In this document: positions 26,089 through 34,532 of the stretch, one piece after another
How the letters are laid out: every line of letters starts with the position of its first letter
Position numbering within the stretch: the stretch's first letter is position 1
Source of the DNA: Arenibacter sp. 6A1
GTDB taxonomy: Bacteria; Bacteroidota; Bacteroidia; Flavobacteriales; Flavobacteriaceae
Assembly (NCBI RefSeq): GCF_012272855.1
Contig: NZ_JAAXCQ010000007.1
Span: forward strand, 62,001-126,000
Reading direction: 5' to 3'
DNA: 64,000 nucleotides
Notes under the pieces: generated by a model
The model's database searches: none
What the model was told of the DNA's origin: nothing
Seen by the model: the letters and a program-made list of their open reading frames with translations, nothing else
Translations under genes and position numbers: made by a program

Positions 26089-26224
26089 AAATATTTTCTT
26101 ACAAATAATATTTTCCCTAAATTGAAGCTCTAGATCGGCTTCGCTCAGGAAGTCCTGTTTAAAACGAAACCATACATTAGAAATTGACTAGAGAAGGTTT
26201 AAGTAGATATTTATAAAACAACCT
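26089..26224 (+). repeat. RAYT upstream flank, direct-repeat copy 2
   Basis: Matches 23831-24004: ATATTTTCTTACAAA, TCGGCTTCGCTCAGGAAGT, CCTGTTTAAAACGAAACCATA, then AGTAGATATTTATAAA. No transposase follows; a 49-codon zinc-ribbon ORF does. Confidence 0.65.
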
Positions 26225-26273
26225 AATTTACAAACAGTTAACCATACCAATAACTTATTTAAATAATAAAAAA

Positions 26274-26423
26274 ATGCCCATATTAAGAAATCTAAAATGC
26301 GGTATCTGTAAAGCTAAAAGCTCTCAAGGAGATGTAATATACGGTAAACCAGTAGCTTATAACCCTACAGAAGAACAAAAAAAATGTAACCACATTTGGC
26401 TTAATGATGATTCATTTTTTTAA
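26274..26423 (+). CDS. 49-residue putative zinc-ribbon protein
   Basis: ATG MPILRNLKCGICKAKSSQGD... ending KKCNHIWLNDDSFF. Cys9-x2-Cys12 and Cys38-x-His40 could bind one zinc. There is no signal peptide. It is short, so coding status is uncertain, but the Cys/His pairs and the similarity in style to the 26720 ORF support it. Confidence 0.45.
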   Translation: MPILRNLKCGICKAKSSQGDVIYGKPVAYNPTEEQKKCNHIWLNDDSFF

Positions 26424-26490
26424 AGATTTAGTTGATCTTTAAACCGCCAGTTTCTATAATTAGACGCTCATTGTAGACTACTTACTCGGA

Positions 26491-26649
26491 ATGAAAGCAA
26501 ATAGATATATCTTGGAGCATATAGTTAGAAGGAATAGTAAAAGAAAGGAAACAATTGAAAAATGTAATGACGCCACATTGGATATTGTTATAAAAACAAA
26601 TCCGATTAAAAGATTAATGGCAGAATTGCACACGGATATTGCGAGGTAG
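26491..26649 (+). CDS. 52-codon basic ORF ended by a palindrome
   Basis: The frame MKANRYILEHIVRRNSKRKE... is rich in Lys/Arg and ends at a TAG that is the first triplet of the palindrome at 26647. It may be a fragment of a longer gene cut by that insertion, or a chance frame. No family recognised. Confidence 0.25.
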   Translation: MKANRYILEHIVRRNSKRKETIEKCNDATLDIVIKTNPIKRLMAELHTDIAR

Positions 26650-26673
26650 AGGCCCCAAAATTGGGCATCTCTA
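26647..26673. repeat. Diverged third copy of the RAYT palindrome
   Basis: Reads TAGAGGCCCCAAA then ATTGGGCATCTCTA. It has the same length as the copies at 24360 and 25051 with a few substitutions, and is outside any transposase gene. Confidence 0.65.
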
Positions 26674-26719
26674 GTTTTGTACCATTCATTAATTATCGAA
26701 TTATTAAAGCCTATTACGA

Positions 26720-26932
26720 ATGATATTTTTTAAGAAAAAAGAACCTCAACCTGTAGAAGTAGCAGGAAATACTTTAAGATGCCCCGTATGCCGCAACGAT
26801 CAATTCTGGAGCAGAAGGGCACAATTGAATTCTGCTGTAGCCTCATTCTTCAGTCTAGATTGGGCCAATAGAAGTGCTAGCTGTTTTGTATGCTCGGAAT
26901 GTACCCACATATCGTGGTTTCTGGGAAAATAA
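26720..26932 (+). CDS. 70-residue zinc-ribbon protein
   Basis: MIFFKKKEPQPVEVAGNTL then RCPVC (Cys21, Cys24) and CSEC (about Cys58, Cys61), a two-knuckle zinc ribbon, ending THISWFLGK. It is probably a small nucleic-acid- or protein-binding factor; the exact family was not identified. It lies just after the palindrome at 26647. Confidence 0.65.
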   Translation: MIFFKKKEPQPVEVAGNTLRCPVCRNDQFWSRRAQLNSAVASFFSLDWANRSASCFVCSECTHISWFLGK

Positions 26933-27027
26933 ATCGTGCTAGTGGTAATTTTATAGCGTACGAAAGAAGAAGGAATCAGGCCTAAATTTACATTTACCGG
27001 ATTCATCAACCCAAAAAAATCGCAAAA

Positions 27028-27166
27028 AAAATGCTGCCTAAAACATCATTTGACCATTTCCAAAATCAGCTACGTATTGACTTTGGAACGGGTACAAAAA
27101 ACAAAATCCTTATGGGCTATACTACCTTATAGGATGTTTTTGCTAAGATGTTTAAGACAGCATTTT
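27028..27166. repeat. 139-bp MITE-like element with 20-bp terminal inverted repeats
   Basis: The left end AAAATGCTGCCTAAAACATC (27028-27047) matches the reverse complement of the right end (27147-27166) at 18 of 20 positions. The interior holds no gene. It sits immediately downstream of the 27177-27725 lipoprotein stop. No target-site duplication was identified with confidence. Confidence 0.4.
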
Positions 27167-27176
27167 AAACAGACAT

Positions 27177-27725
27177 TTAATTTTCTGTTTCTAGTTCGTT
27201 TTCAGGGGTATCCTTGGTATAGGTAAATGTAACAACCGTCTGTATAACCTCTCCATTTGGTTGTCTTACCGTTGAATTCAACGAAAAAGTATACGCCGTA
27301 TTCTCTTCGTTAAATTCTAAAACTACATTCTGGCTAGAGCAATTCCCCACCAAACTCAAAACCTTTCCTGTGTACTTCCAAGAACCGTTTATTTTTAGTT
27401 TATTAGAACAGTCATCCGTGTTTTCTGCTTGGTTATATTTATAACCTCTATTGGTTTCAAAGGTATAGGAAGCATCTCTTTCGCAAGCTGAATATTGTTG
27501 GTAAATATTCTTGTTTGGGTTGTCTTGTTGATCATCCGTAATATCTACTTCTTTTTCAGATGTAATAGCGGTCAGTTTCCATGTTCCCAACAACACATTT
27601 TCATTTTCAAGTAATGGCCCTGTAAATTCTTCGGGACATTCTATTGTATTATCTGTACTACAACTACTAAACAAACTAGTGATGGCTAAAACCCCAACCA
27701 CTAATAAGGATTTACTTTTATTCAT
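27177..27725 (-). CDS. Lipocalin-like lipoprotein
   Basis: The ATG at 27725 gives 182 residues: MNKSKSLLVVGVLAITSLFSSCSTDN, a lipobox signal peptide. The longer open frame would put the signal peptide inside the protein, so this start is chosen. The mature part has LLGTWKLTAITSEKEVDI and INGSWKYTGKVLSLVG, the lipocalin-like pattern common in Bacteroidota envelope lipoproteins, plus several cysteines that could form disulfides. Ligand unknown. Confidence 0.75.
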   Translation of the reverse strand: MNKSKSLLVVGVLAITSLFSSCSTDNTIECPEEFTGPLLENENVLLGTWKLTAITSEKEVDITDDQQDNPNKNIYQQYSACERDASYTFETNRGYKYNQAENTDDCSNKLKINGSWKYTGKVLSLVGNCSSQNVVLEFNEENTAYTFSLNSTVRQPNGEVIQTVVTFTYTKDTPENELETEN

Positions 27726-27887
27726 TTTAACGATTTTTAATTCATTAATAAGAATGCAGTATGTGCCAAATGGTTGCGCAAAAACCTCAACAATATTATA
27801 CCTTTCCATTTAGAAAGTACTGCCTAAAAAAACAACACTCGCCTACTTCTCCAAATCCTTTTTATTAAAACACTAAAGCATAGATAT

Positions 27888-30800
27888 TTACGGGATCACA
27901 TGAACCCACATCCCTTTTGTACGCGCCTTATAATCATTATCGTACATAGATTGCGCCTGTATCCCTGGCAAATAATATTTTCCAAGGAAGGACGCATTTA
28001 GCAATACCCTAAAGGTTTTGGTTTCATTTTTCTTCATATCAAAATAGAAATTCGCCCTATCATCCCTCAGATCGGTATGGGTAACATCATTCTCTTCAAA
28101 ATCGCCAAAGTCTGTAAATCTCGTATTCACTATCTCCCAACCGCTTGGAAATATTTGTGTTAGGGCTACATTTTTAATAGTATTCGCGCTGGTATTGGTC
28201 AGGGTGACCTCTGCTACAAAATCGGTTCCTTGTCCTAGGGAAGTAGGGTCTAGTTTAGATCCGTTCCTGCCTTTATAGACCACTTTGGCCACTAAATTTT
28301 GCTGTTGTTCCTGTTCTTCCCCTACTGGTAGCACTCCACTATTTAAGACCCCGACGTACAGCGTATTGTTCCCGGTATTCTTCAAAACGAGCTTATTATT
28401 TCCGTTTTTGATATTCAGAGAGCTATTGGCCAAGGGTTTTTCCGTGGCTACATTGTCAGTTTTCCCCTGTAATGTTATACTGGCCGCTATGCCCTTGCCT
28501 CCCAACATTCCGGCAAATTTTGCCATGGCCAGTAGACAATAGCTAGTGGTTTGGGTATTCATCCATTGATCTTTACTTAATTCCTTGGCTAGGACTTTTG
28601 CTAATTCTTGGGCCTCTACCTTATCTTTTAGCAGTACAAAAGTTTCTAGAGCCATTGCCCTATTTCTTTCGGAAGACCCAAAGGTTAGATCATTGAATCG
28701 GTTCCTGTCAAAATCAAAGTTTGCGGACTGCACCAAATCTTTTGCGATATTGTTTTGCCCTATGAGGGCATAGCTTGCCGCCAAACGGTATTTGGCTTCA
28801 TTAGACAAGGTAGCTGTTTCCCTGAGTCTGTTCATAGAGGCAATATCCGAATTCCCGGAAAGGGCAAGGGTATACAACCGATATGCCTGGGCCAAATCTG
28901 AGGCATTGGCTTCTGCCCGCCATTGTTTGGCGCGATTCTGTTGGTACTGTATCCATGCCGATTTGAATCCCAAGGGCAGGACATAACCTTTGTTTGCTGC
29001 TTCCAATAAAAAATGCCCTGCAAAGGAGGTACTCCAATCATCGGCATTTTGTTGTCCTGGCCAATACGAGAAACCTCCATTCGCAATTTGTGATGCCCCC
29101 AAGCGTTTTATGGCAGCGGTGACATTTTCTTGAAGCTGTTTTTTTCTAGATGCCGGCACCTCAAAAACATCGGTAAGATATAGTTGCGGAAAGGCAGCCG
29201 CGGTAATTTGTTCCAAGCAGCCATGTGGATATTGAATTAAATATTCCATTCTGCCGTTAAAATTCATGGGCGGAAGGGTAGATAATTCTATTGCTGCCGA
29301 ATTGCTCCCGGGTATCCCAAAAGTTTTTAGGGCAATGGTCTTGGTTTCTCCAGCTTCCAAAGCAAGCTCTTCAAGGCTTGTGGTTACCGGATTTGGGTTC
29401 ACAACATCGATCGGGATTTCGAAAGAGGCGTATTCCCCATTTCCGGAAGCTTCTACCACCACTTTCCCGATCCCATTAAAATCTGCCACGGACAACTGAA
29501 AATACGCCATCTTTTCCTCGGGCTGGGAAAATGTCACGTTTTGCTCCGACCCACCTAGGACGGTAAAGGATGGGTCTTCTTTGATTTTTAAACGCACTTG
29601 TTTTATTTTATTCTCCAGGGCAAAAACGGTTACCGGCAAGGTCACAGATTCGCCCGGGGTAATTTTCCTTGGCAAAGAAGCCAACACCATCAAGGGTTTA
29701 CGAACGGGGGTTGATTTCTCTGCTGTTCCATAGGCTGCTTTTTTGGAATTTCCTGCCACTACCATAGTACGTACTGCTCCAATATATTTAGGGATGGTTA
29801 TTTTGTGCGATTTTGTCTCCCCTTCCTTTAAAGTAAAAGGCCCCAAATGAAGCACCATTGGTTTAAATCGGTTTGCTTTTCTATTTTTAGCGCCTATCAA
29901 CTCCCCATCTCCACCGATGGCAAAAACCTGATCGATTCTGCCCCCGAAAGCGCCAATAACATCGTCGTACACATCCCAGGTTTTTACCCCTAAAGCTTCA
30001 TGGGCATAAAAGGTATTCCATGGATCTGGTGTTTTAAACCGAGAAAGATCTAATATCCCCTCATCAACCACAGCAATCGTATAGGTCATTGCCTTGCCTT
30101 GTTTTTCATTGACCTTAAGGGCAAAACTTTCTTCTGGACGCAATAGCGCCGGCATTGTTATATTAGGTTCTAACTTGGTCGTAGGATTTTCTACGGCAAT
30201 AGGCACCACGCCATACATCCGTATGGGGGAATCGTTTATGGTAGTAGCATGGGGTTGTAACAAGCTTATGCTCAGATAGACATTTGGCGTATGCGCTTCG
30301 GTAATGGGAATTTCAAATTTAGTCTCTCCATTTTGTGTTTCTACCCAAAGGGAATGCAACACCTCTGTGCCATTCTCCAAAGTTACTAAGGCTCTTCCTC
30401 CTTGGGAACTTGGCAGGGTAACGATGGCTTTTTCACCCACCTTATAAGATTCCTTGTCGGTTGAAAACACTAACATAGTAGCGGCAGACGGATCGTTTTT
30501 ACGCGACTTCCCTGCCCAACCCGGCCAATCTACATAGATGGTCTGTCCCGTCGCGTGTTTGCCTTTTTCATCTTCTACGCGAACCAAATACCGGCCCCAT
30601 TCCGGATATTTTAAGGTAAAGGTAAATTCGGCCTTCCCCTTTGCATCGGTGCTTAGGTATTTTTCGAATACTTTTTCCTGGTAATTGTCACTGTTAAAAC
30701 TAGAGAGATTTTCATTGGTAGTTTCCCACCACCATCTCCACTGAACCTTATAAACGCTCGCTTTTAATTTCTCGGCCGCCTTAGGGTTGCCTTTTTCATC

Positions 30801-33398
30801 AACGGTTACTACCTCAAACTTCTGGGGCACATCGGTGAGCAACATCCCTCTTTTCTCATCGCCTTTCGGCGCATTTAAACCTACGTATGTACTATAAGGG
30901 GAAAGGGGCATGCCAAAAACATCCGTACTAAAATCGCCCCCGTTTTCATAAACCTTCGCCAGAAAAACCGCGTTTAACATCCCTGGAGCTTCACTGGTAA
31001 ATTGTGGACGAATTGAAAAAGCAGCCTTTCCCTCGGCGTTGATCTTATTGTTGAACACTAATAGGTCTTCCGATTTAAAAGTGCGGGTAGGATCGTCAAA
31101 AACATAGCCTTCAAAATTTTTAAAATGGGTAGCCTGCGGTTTAAATTTTGCGGTAATATCGGCCTTTAGGTTTTTTGCCGTCGCTCCGTGCAACCAAGCT
31201 ACTTCTAGTTCGCCCTTTATAGGTTTTGCCAAGGATAAAAGCTCTTGGGAAAAGGTCGTATTTATTTTTAAGCGATTTGGTTTTATGGTTTCTATCCTAA
31301 GTTTTTTGACAAATGTGGCTCCGCCCACCGCTACCTTTGCTGTCCAATTCCCAGTAGGGGCATCGGTATCGGTTTTTAGGGTAAAGGCATACATATTATC
31401 TATAGGATTCGTATGCACTTGTCTGGCCACAAGTTTCTGGTACGGATCTATCAGTTCTAACTTTACAGGATGATTTTCTGGAAGTTTATTGGCATTATCG
31501 TTCAACATAAAAGTCAGGTACAAGGTATCCCCTGGACGCCATACCCCACGTTCGCCAAAAATGAAGCCCTTAATTCCTTTTTGGGGCTCTAGGCCAGACA
31601 CCTTAAATTTACTCACCGACAGCGCATTGCCATCATTGAGTTTAATATAGGTTTTTTGTCCTTGGCTTTCCGCGATGGCAAAATAGGCCATGTGCTCCGC
31701 TTCGTATATAGAAGTCCCATCCACACCGGTCGTTACCTGTCCTATAGCTTGTTGCTGATAATTGTAAAAAGTAACTTTGGCCCCGCTAATAGGAGCTGTA
31801 CTCACTAGATCGTTTACACTGACAAAATAACTTTTATTGGTCCCTTTCTTGATGATAACCCCCAGATTGGTCGCTAAAATATTGGTCGAGGCTGTTTTAT
31901 CATAGTAATAGGAAGTATGACAGGGATTATCGCGTTCGTTCCAGTTGTAGTTCTCATAGTAATCTTCGTAATAGGATTCTATTTCGTCCCAACGGCTATC
32001 TTCAGACGCTTGATCAAAATCATCGATCGCCGCATCGCTTTTGTCAAAATTGTTGGACTCGCATTGGTATAAGCTGTAAGTCGGCTTGATACTAAAAGCT
32101 ACCTTGTAAAGGGCCCCGGGCTCTGGACGTATCAGGGATTTTAGATCCAGGGCATGGGCTACCCATTTATCTGCATTCGAGGAAGCATTATTTTGAAGAT
32201 CTAGTTTTATATACGCAATAGGTCTACCTACTTGTTTTAGGTTATAGTCTTCATTTAAATTGTTATCCTGTAAGAACTGTAATATATTATTTTCGAAAAT
32301 CCGATATACTTTTACGTCTACGGCCTTTAGGTTTACTGCCTCAAAATTTATTTTCAGATTATTCGAGGAGGGCAAAATGGTACCATTGGACAATAAGCGA
32401 ACTTCTGGTTTCATTTGTTCAAAAGCCAGCCGTTCTTCGTATTTCGTTTTTAACTTATAGCCATCGATACTTTGAATGCCCTCAAATACTTCAAGCTGTG
32501 GCGTACCGATAACGGCTTTGGAAGGGAAAACTTTTAAGGTATTGCCCACAACATCATAGGTAAGTTCTTTGGCACCTTCCAAAACAACCAGCCCTTTAAA
32601 ATTTTGTTCTTTCTTAAGAGGGTCAGAAAAGTTAATACGCAACATCTGTTGCGCTCCGTTGGATACTTCGACATTGAGAATGCTAAAATTATTTTTACCA
32701 GGAATTACTATCGTATTGGCCCCCTTACTTTCAATTCCCAAATGAGCTCCACTCCACCGTATCTCTAATTCACTGTCCTCCTCAAATCTCCGGATACTGT
32801 CTATTTTAAAATAAAATTGGGTTCCTTTACCTATGGCTGTTTCAAATTTTATGGGAATGTCATTGCCATTTTGTGATGCCTCGACCATTTTTTTGGCCTT
32901 TTCCAAACTTAATTGATCTGCACTTTTTATATGTCCTTCAACAAATTGATACTCTTTAGAGTACGATTGTGGCGCTTGGGCATATACATTAAACTGCTGC
33001 TTTATAGTCTTTACCTGAAAAGTAAAGACGTGCAGCTCCTTTGGAATCTCTGGAATAATTTTCCCTAGGTTTAACCGAAATTTATAGGAAGTATCATGAT
33101 CAAAACCGTTTAGGGGTACAAAAGCCAAAGTAGTACTATTTAGGGCTATCACCTTTCCTTTAAGCTCAGGCGATGGTTGTAACAAATCGTCATGTAGCTC
33201 TTTTCCCTGTTCCCATTCTGCTATTGGGGTAGTGAGCACAACCCGAATTTGATCTTCCGAAGAAATTATACCATGGGACACTTCGTTGATATACTCCTTG
33301 TACCTATTTATATTGTCTATGGCATCTAAAACGGTTTCTTTTTTCTGCTTACAACCGATTAGAAGTATAAATAACACGGAATAGAATATAAATTTCAT
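27888..33398 (-). CDS. Bacterial alpha-2-macroglobulin, thioester-containing lipoprotein
   Basis: A 1836-residue protein starting MKFIFYSVLFILLIGCKQKKE (lipobox, Cys16). It has repeated macroglobulin-type beta domains with an MG2-like segment FIFGERGVWRPGDTLYLTFML, then an alpha-2-macroglobulin core with the thioester motif YPHGCLEQI at about residues 1391-1399. A helical toroid domain (WSTSFAGHFLLEAANKGY) and a final beta domain follow. Such proteins trap attacking proteases in the periplasm and are paired with PBP1C as an envelope-repair module. The intact CLEQ thioester supports an active trap. Confidence 0.93.
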   Translation of the reverse strand: MKFIFYSVLFILLIGCKQKKETVLDAIDNINRYKEYINEVSHGIISSEDQIRVVLTTPIAEWEQGKELHDDLLQPSPELKGKVIALNSTTLAFVPLNGFDHDTSYKFRLNLGKIIPEIPKELHVFTFQVKTIKQQFNVYAQAPQSYSKEYQFVEGHIKSADQLSLEKAKKMVEASQNGNDIPIKFETAIGKGTQFYFKIDSIRRFEEDSELEIRWSGAHLGIESKGANTIVIPGKNNFSILNVEVSNGAQQMLRINFSDPLKKEQNFKGLVVLEGAKELTYDVVGNTLKVFPSKAVIGTPQLEVFEGIQSIDGYKLKTKYEERLAFEQMKPEVRLLSNGTILPSSNNLKINFEAVNLKAVDVKVYRIFENNILQFLQDNNLNEDYNLKQVGRPIAYIKLDLQNNASSNADKWVAHALDLKSLIRPEPGALYKVAFSIKPTYSLYQCESNNFDKSDAAIDDFDQASEDSRWDEIESYYEDYYENYNWNERDNPCHTSYYYDKTASTNILATNLGVIIKKGTNKSYFVSVNDLVSTAPISGAKVTFYNYQQQAIGQVTTGVDGTSIYEAEHMAYFAIAESQGQKTYIKLNDGNALSVSKFKVSGLEPQKGIKGFIFGERGVWRPGDTLYLTFMLNDNANKLPENHPVKLELIDPYQKLVARQVHTNPIDNMYAFTLKTDTDAPTGNWTAKVAVGGATFVKKLRIETIKPNRLKINTTFSQELLSLAKPIKGELEVAWLHGATAKNLKADITAKFKPQATHFKNFEGYVFDDPTRTFKSEDLLVFNNKINAEGKAAFSIRPQFTSEAPGMLNAVFLAKVYENGGDFSTDVFGMPLSPYSTYVGLNAPKGDEKRGMLLTDVPQKFEVVTVDEKGNPKAAEKLKASVYKVQWRWWWETTNENLSSFNSDNYQEKVFEKYLSTDAKGKAEFTFTLKYPEWGRYLVRVEDEKGKHATGQTIYVDWPGWAGKSRKNDPSAATMLVFSTDKESYKVGEKAIVTLPSSQGGRALVTLENGTEVLHSLWVETQNGETKFEIPITEAHTPNVYLSISLLQPHATTINDSPIRMYGVVPIAVENPTTKLEPNITMPALLRPEESFALKVNEKQGKAMTYTIAVVDEGILDLSRFKTPDPWNTFYAHEALGVKTWDVYDDVIGAFGGRIDQVFAIGGDGELIGAKNRKANRFKPMVLHLGPFTLKEGETKSHKITIPKYIGAVRTMVVAGNSKKAAYGTAEKSTPVRKPLMVLASLPRKITPGESVTLPVTVFALENKIKQVRLKIKEDPSFTVLGGSEQNVTFSQPEEKMAYFQLSVADFNGIGKVVVEASGNGEYASFEIPIDVVNPNPVTTSLEELALEAGETKTIALKTFGIPGSNSAAIELSTLPPMNFNGRMEYLIQYPHGCLEQITAAAFPQLYLTDVFEVPASRKKQLQENVTAAIKRLGASQIANGGFSYWPGQQNADDWSTSFAGHFLLEAANKGYVLPLGFKSAWIQYQQNRAKQWRAEANASDLAQAYRLYTLALSGNSDIASMNRLRETATLSNEAKYRLAASYALIGQNNIAKDLVQSANFDFDRNRFNDLTFGSSERNRAMALETFVLLKDKVEAQELAKVLAKELSKDQWMNTQTTSYCLLAMAKFAGMLGGKGIAASITLQGKTDNVATEKPLANSSLNIKNGNNKLVLKNTGNNTLYVGVLNSGVLPVGEEQEQQQNLVAKVVYKGRNGSKLDPTSLGQGTDFVAEVTLTNTSANTIKNVALTQIFPSGWEIVNTRFTDFGDFEENDVTHTDLRDDRANFYFDMKKNETKTFRVLLNASFLGKYYLPGIQAQSMYDNDYKARTKGMWVHVIP

Positions 33399-33929
33399 GG
33401 CGGAAAGTTTTATAAAAGTAAATATAAACGGTTTTTCCTGTGTAAGAAAAATATTTCCAATTGATTATTAAGGAATTAACATCCGAAGACTGCCACTTTC
33501 TAAGAAACTAAGGCTACTTCCCGATGCTATCATTATCTATTCCTAAACCCATTCCCCCTCGAAAAACTGACGCCATCCATTAACGAAAAAAACAACTGCT
33601 ACCCTATGGATTAAAGCAAGCCTTCATTATTTCTTTTCTTTGCCACCCCTCTGTTAATAATGGACTCGAGACCCAATGGTTACAATGCACTACAAAGGCA
33701 CCCTACTATGGAAAAGGAAATGTACACATACTGCGGTCAGTGTTACAGTGAATGCCGCTGGAAATCTGTATTTTACCCAATGATTCTATAAGGAAGTCTT
33801 CTTAAAGATATTTTCTTTTGTTAATTTTAATACATATTCTTTGGAAACAATGGTATTATGGTAGTTTTCTATAAATAGTCCTTATGGAAAACACAGTATC
33901 TTTGAAGACGCACTAAAATAAAAATACTT
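33399..33929. other. Intergenic region between divergent alpha-2-macroglobulin and nbaC genes
   Basis: No convincing gene or repeat; the longest frames seen are under 40 codons. It contains the nbaC promoter near its right end. Confidence 0.5.
33897..33904 (+). promoter_or_regulatory. -7 element of nbaC (TATCTTTG)
   Basis: TATCTTTG matches TAnnTTTG, 25 nt before the ATG at 33930. Confidence 0.45.
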
Positions 33930-34469
33930 ATGTCTGTAAAACCCCCTTTTAATTTAACGAAATGGATCGCTGAAAACCGGGACACCCTAAAGCCGCCCGT
34001 AGGCAATAAAAACCTGTATAAGGATGCCGGCGATTATATTGTCATGATCGTGGCCGGACCAAATGCCCGAAAGGATTATCACTACAATGAAACCGAAGAA
34101 CTTTTTTATCAGTTAGAGGGTGCTATTGAGGTTCATATTCAGGAAAACGGGGAAAAGAAAACGATGCTTCTTGGCCCTGGGGATATGTATCTTCATCCGG
34201 CTAAAGTTCCCCACTCCCCAGTAAGACACGAAGGATCTATAGGATTAGTCATAGAACGCAAACGTGCCGACATGAATATTGACGACGGCTTGCTTTGGTT
34301 TTGTGACAACTGTAATCACAAGCTCTACGAGGCTTATTTTACGCTAAATGATATAGAAAAAGATTTTCTGGCGCATTTTAAAACTTTTTATTCGTCCTTA
34401 GATCATAGGACCTGTAAGAATTGTGGAACCGTTATGCCTGTTGATAAACGCTTTATTGCCGAAGAATAG
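33930..34469 (+). CDS. nbaC: 3-hydroxyanthranilate 3,4-dioxygenase
   Basis: A 179-residue cupin. The metal-binding region DYHYNETEELFYQLEG (about residues 49-64) and HSPVRHEGSIGLVIERKR match HAAO. The C-terminus carries CDNC and CKNC pairs, the rubredoxin-like iron site of the bacterial enzyme. It opens the ring of 3-hydroxyanthranilate in the kynurenine route of tryptophan degradation. Other pathway enzymes (KMO, kynureninase) are not in the window. Confidence 0.93.
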   Translation: MSVKPPFNLTKWIAENRDTLKPPVGNKNLYKDAGDYIVMIVAGPNARKDYHYNETEELFYQLEGAIEVHIQENGEKKTMLLGPGDMYLHPAKVPHSPVRHEGSIGLVIERKRADMNIDDGLLWFCDNCNHKLYEAYFTLNDIEKDFLAHFKTFYSSLDHRTCKNCGTVMPVDKRFIAEE

Positions 34470-34532
34470 TGTATATTTAAAAAGTTTAAAAATGTGATTA
34501 TCCGGATATTACCTTTAATTCTCCATTAATTA

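Noticed and set aside
33681-33791. Short plus-strand frame of about 35 codons upstream of nbaC
   Set aside because: Too short, no motif, and lacks any sign of translation.
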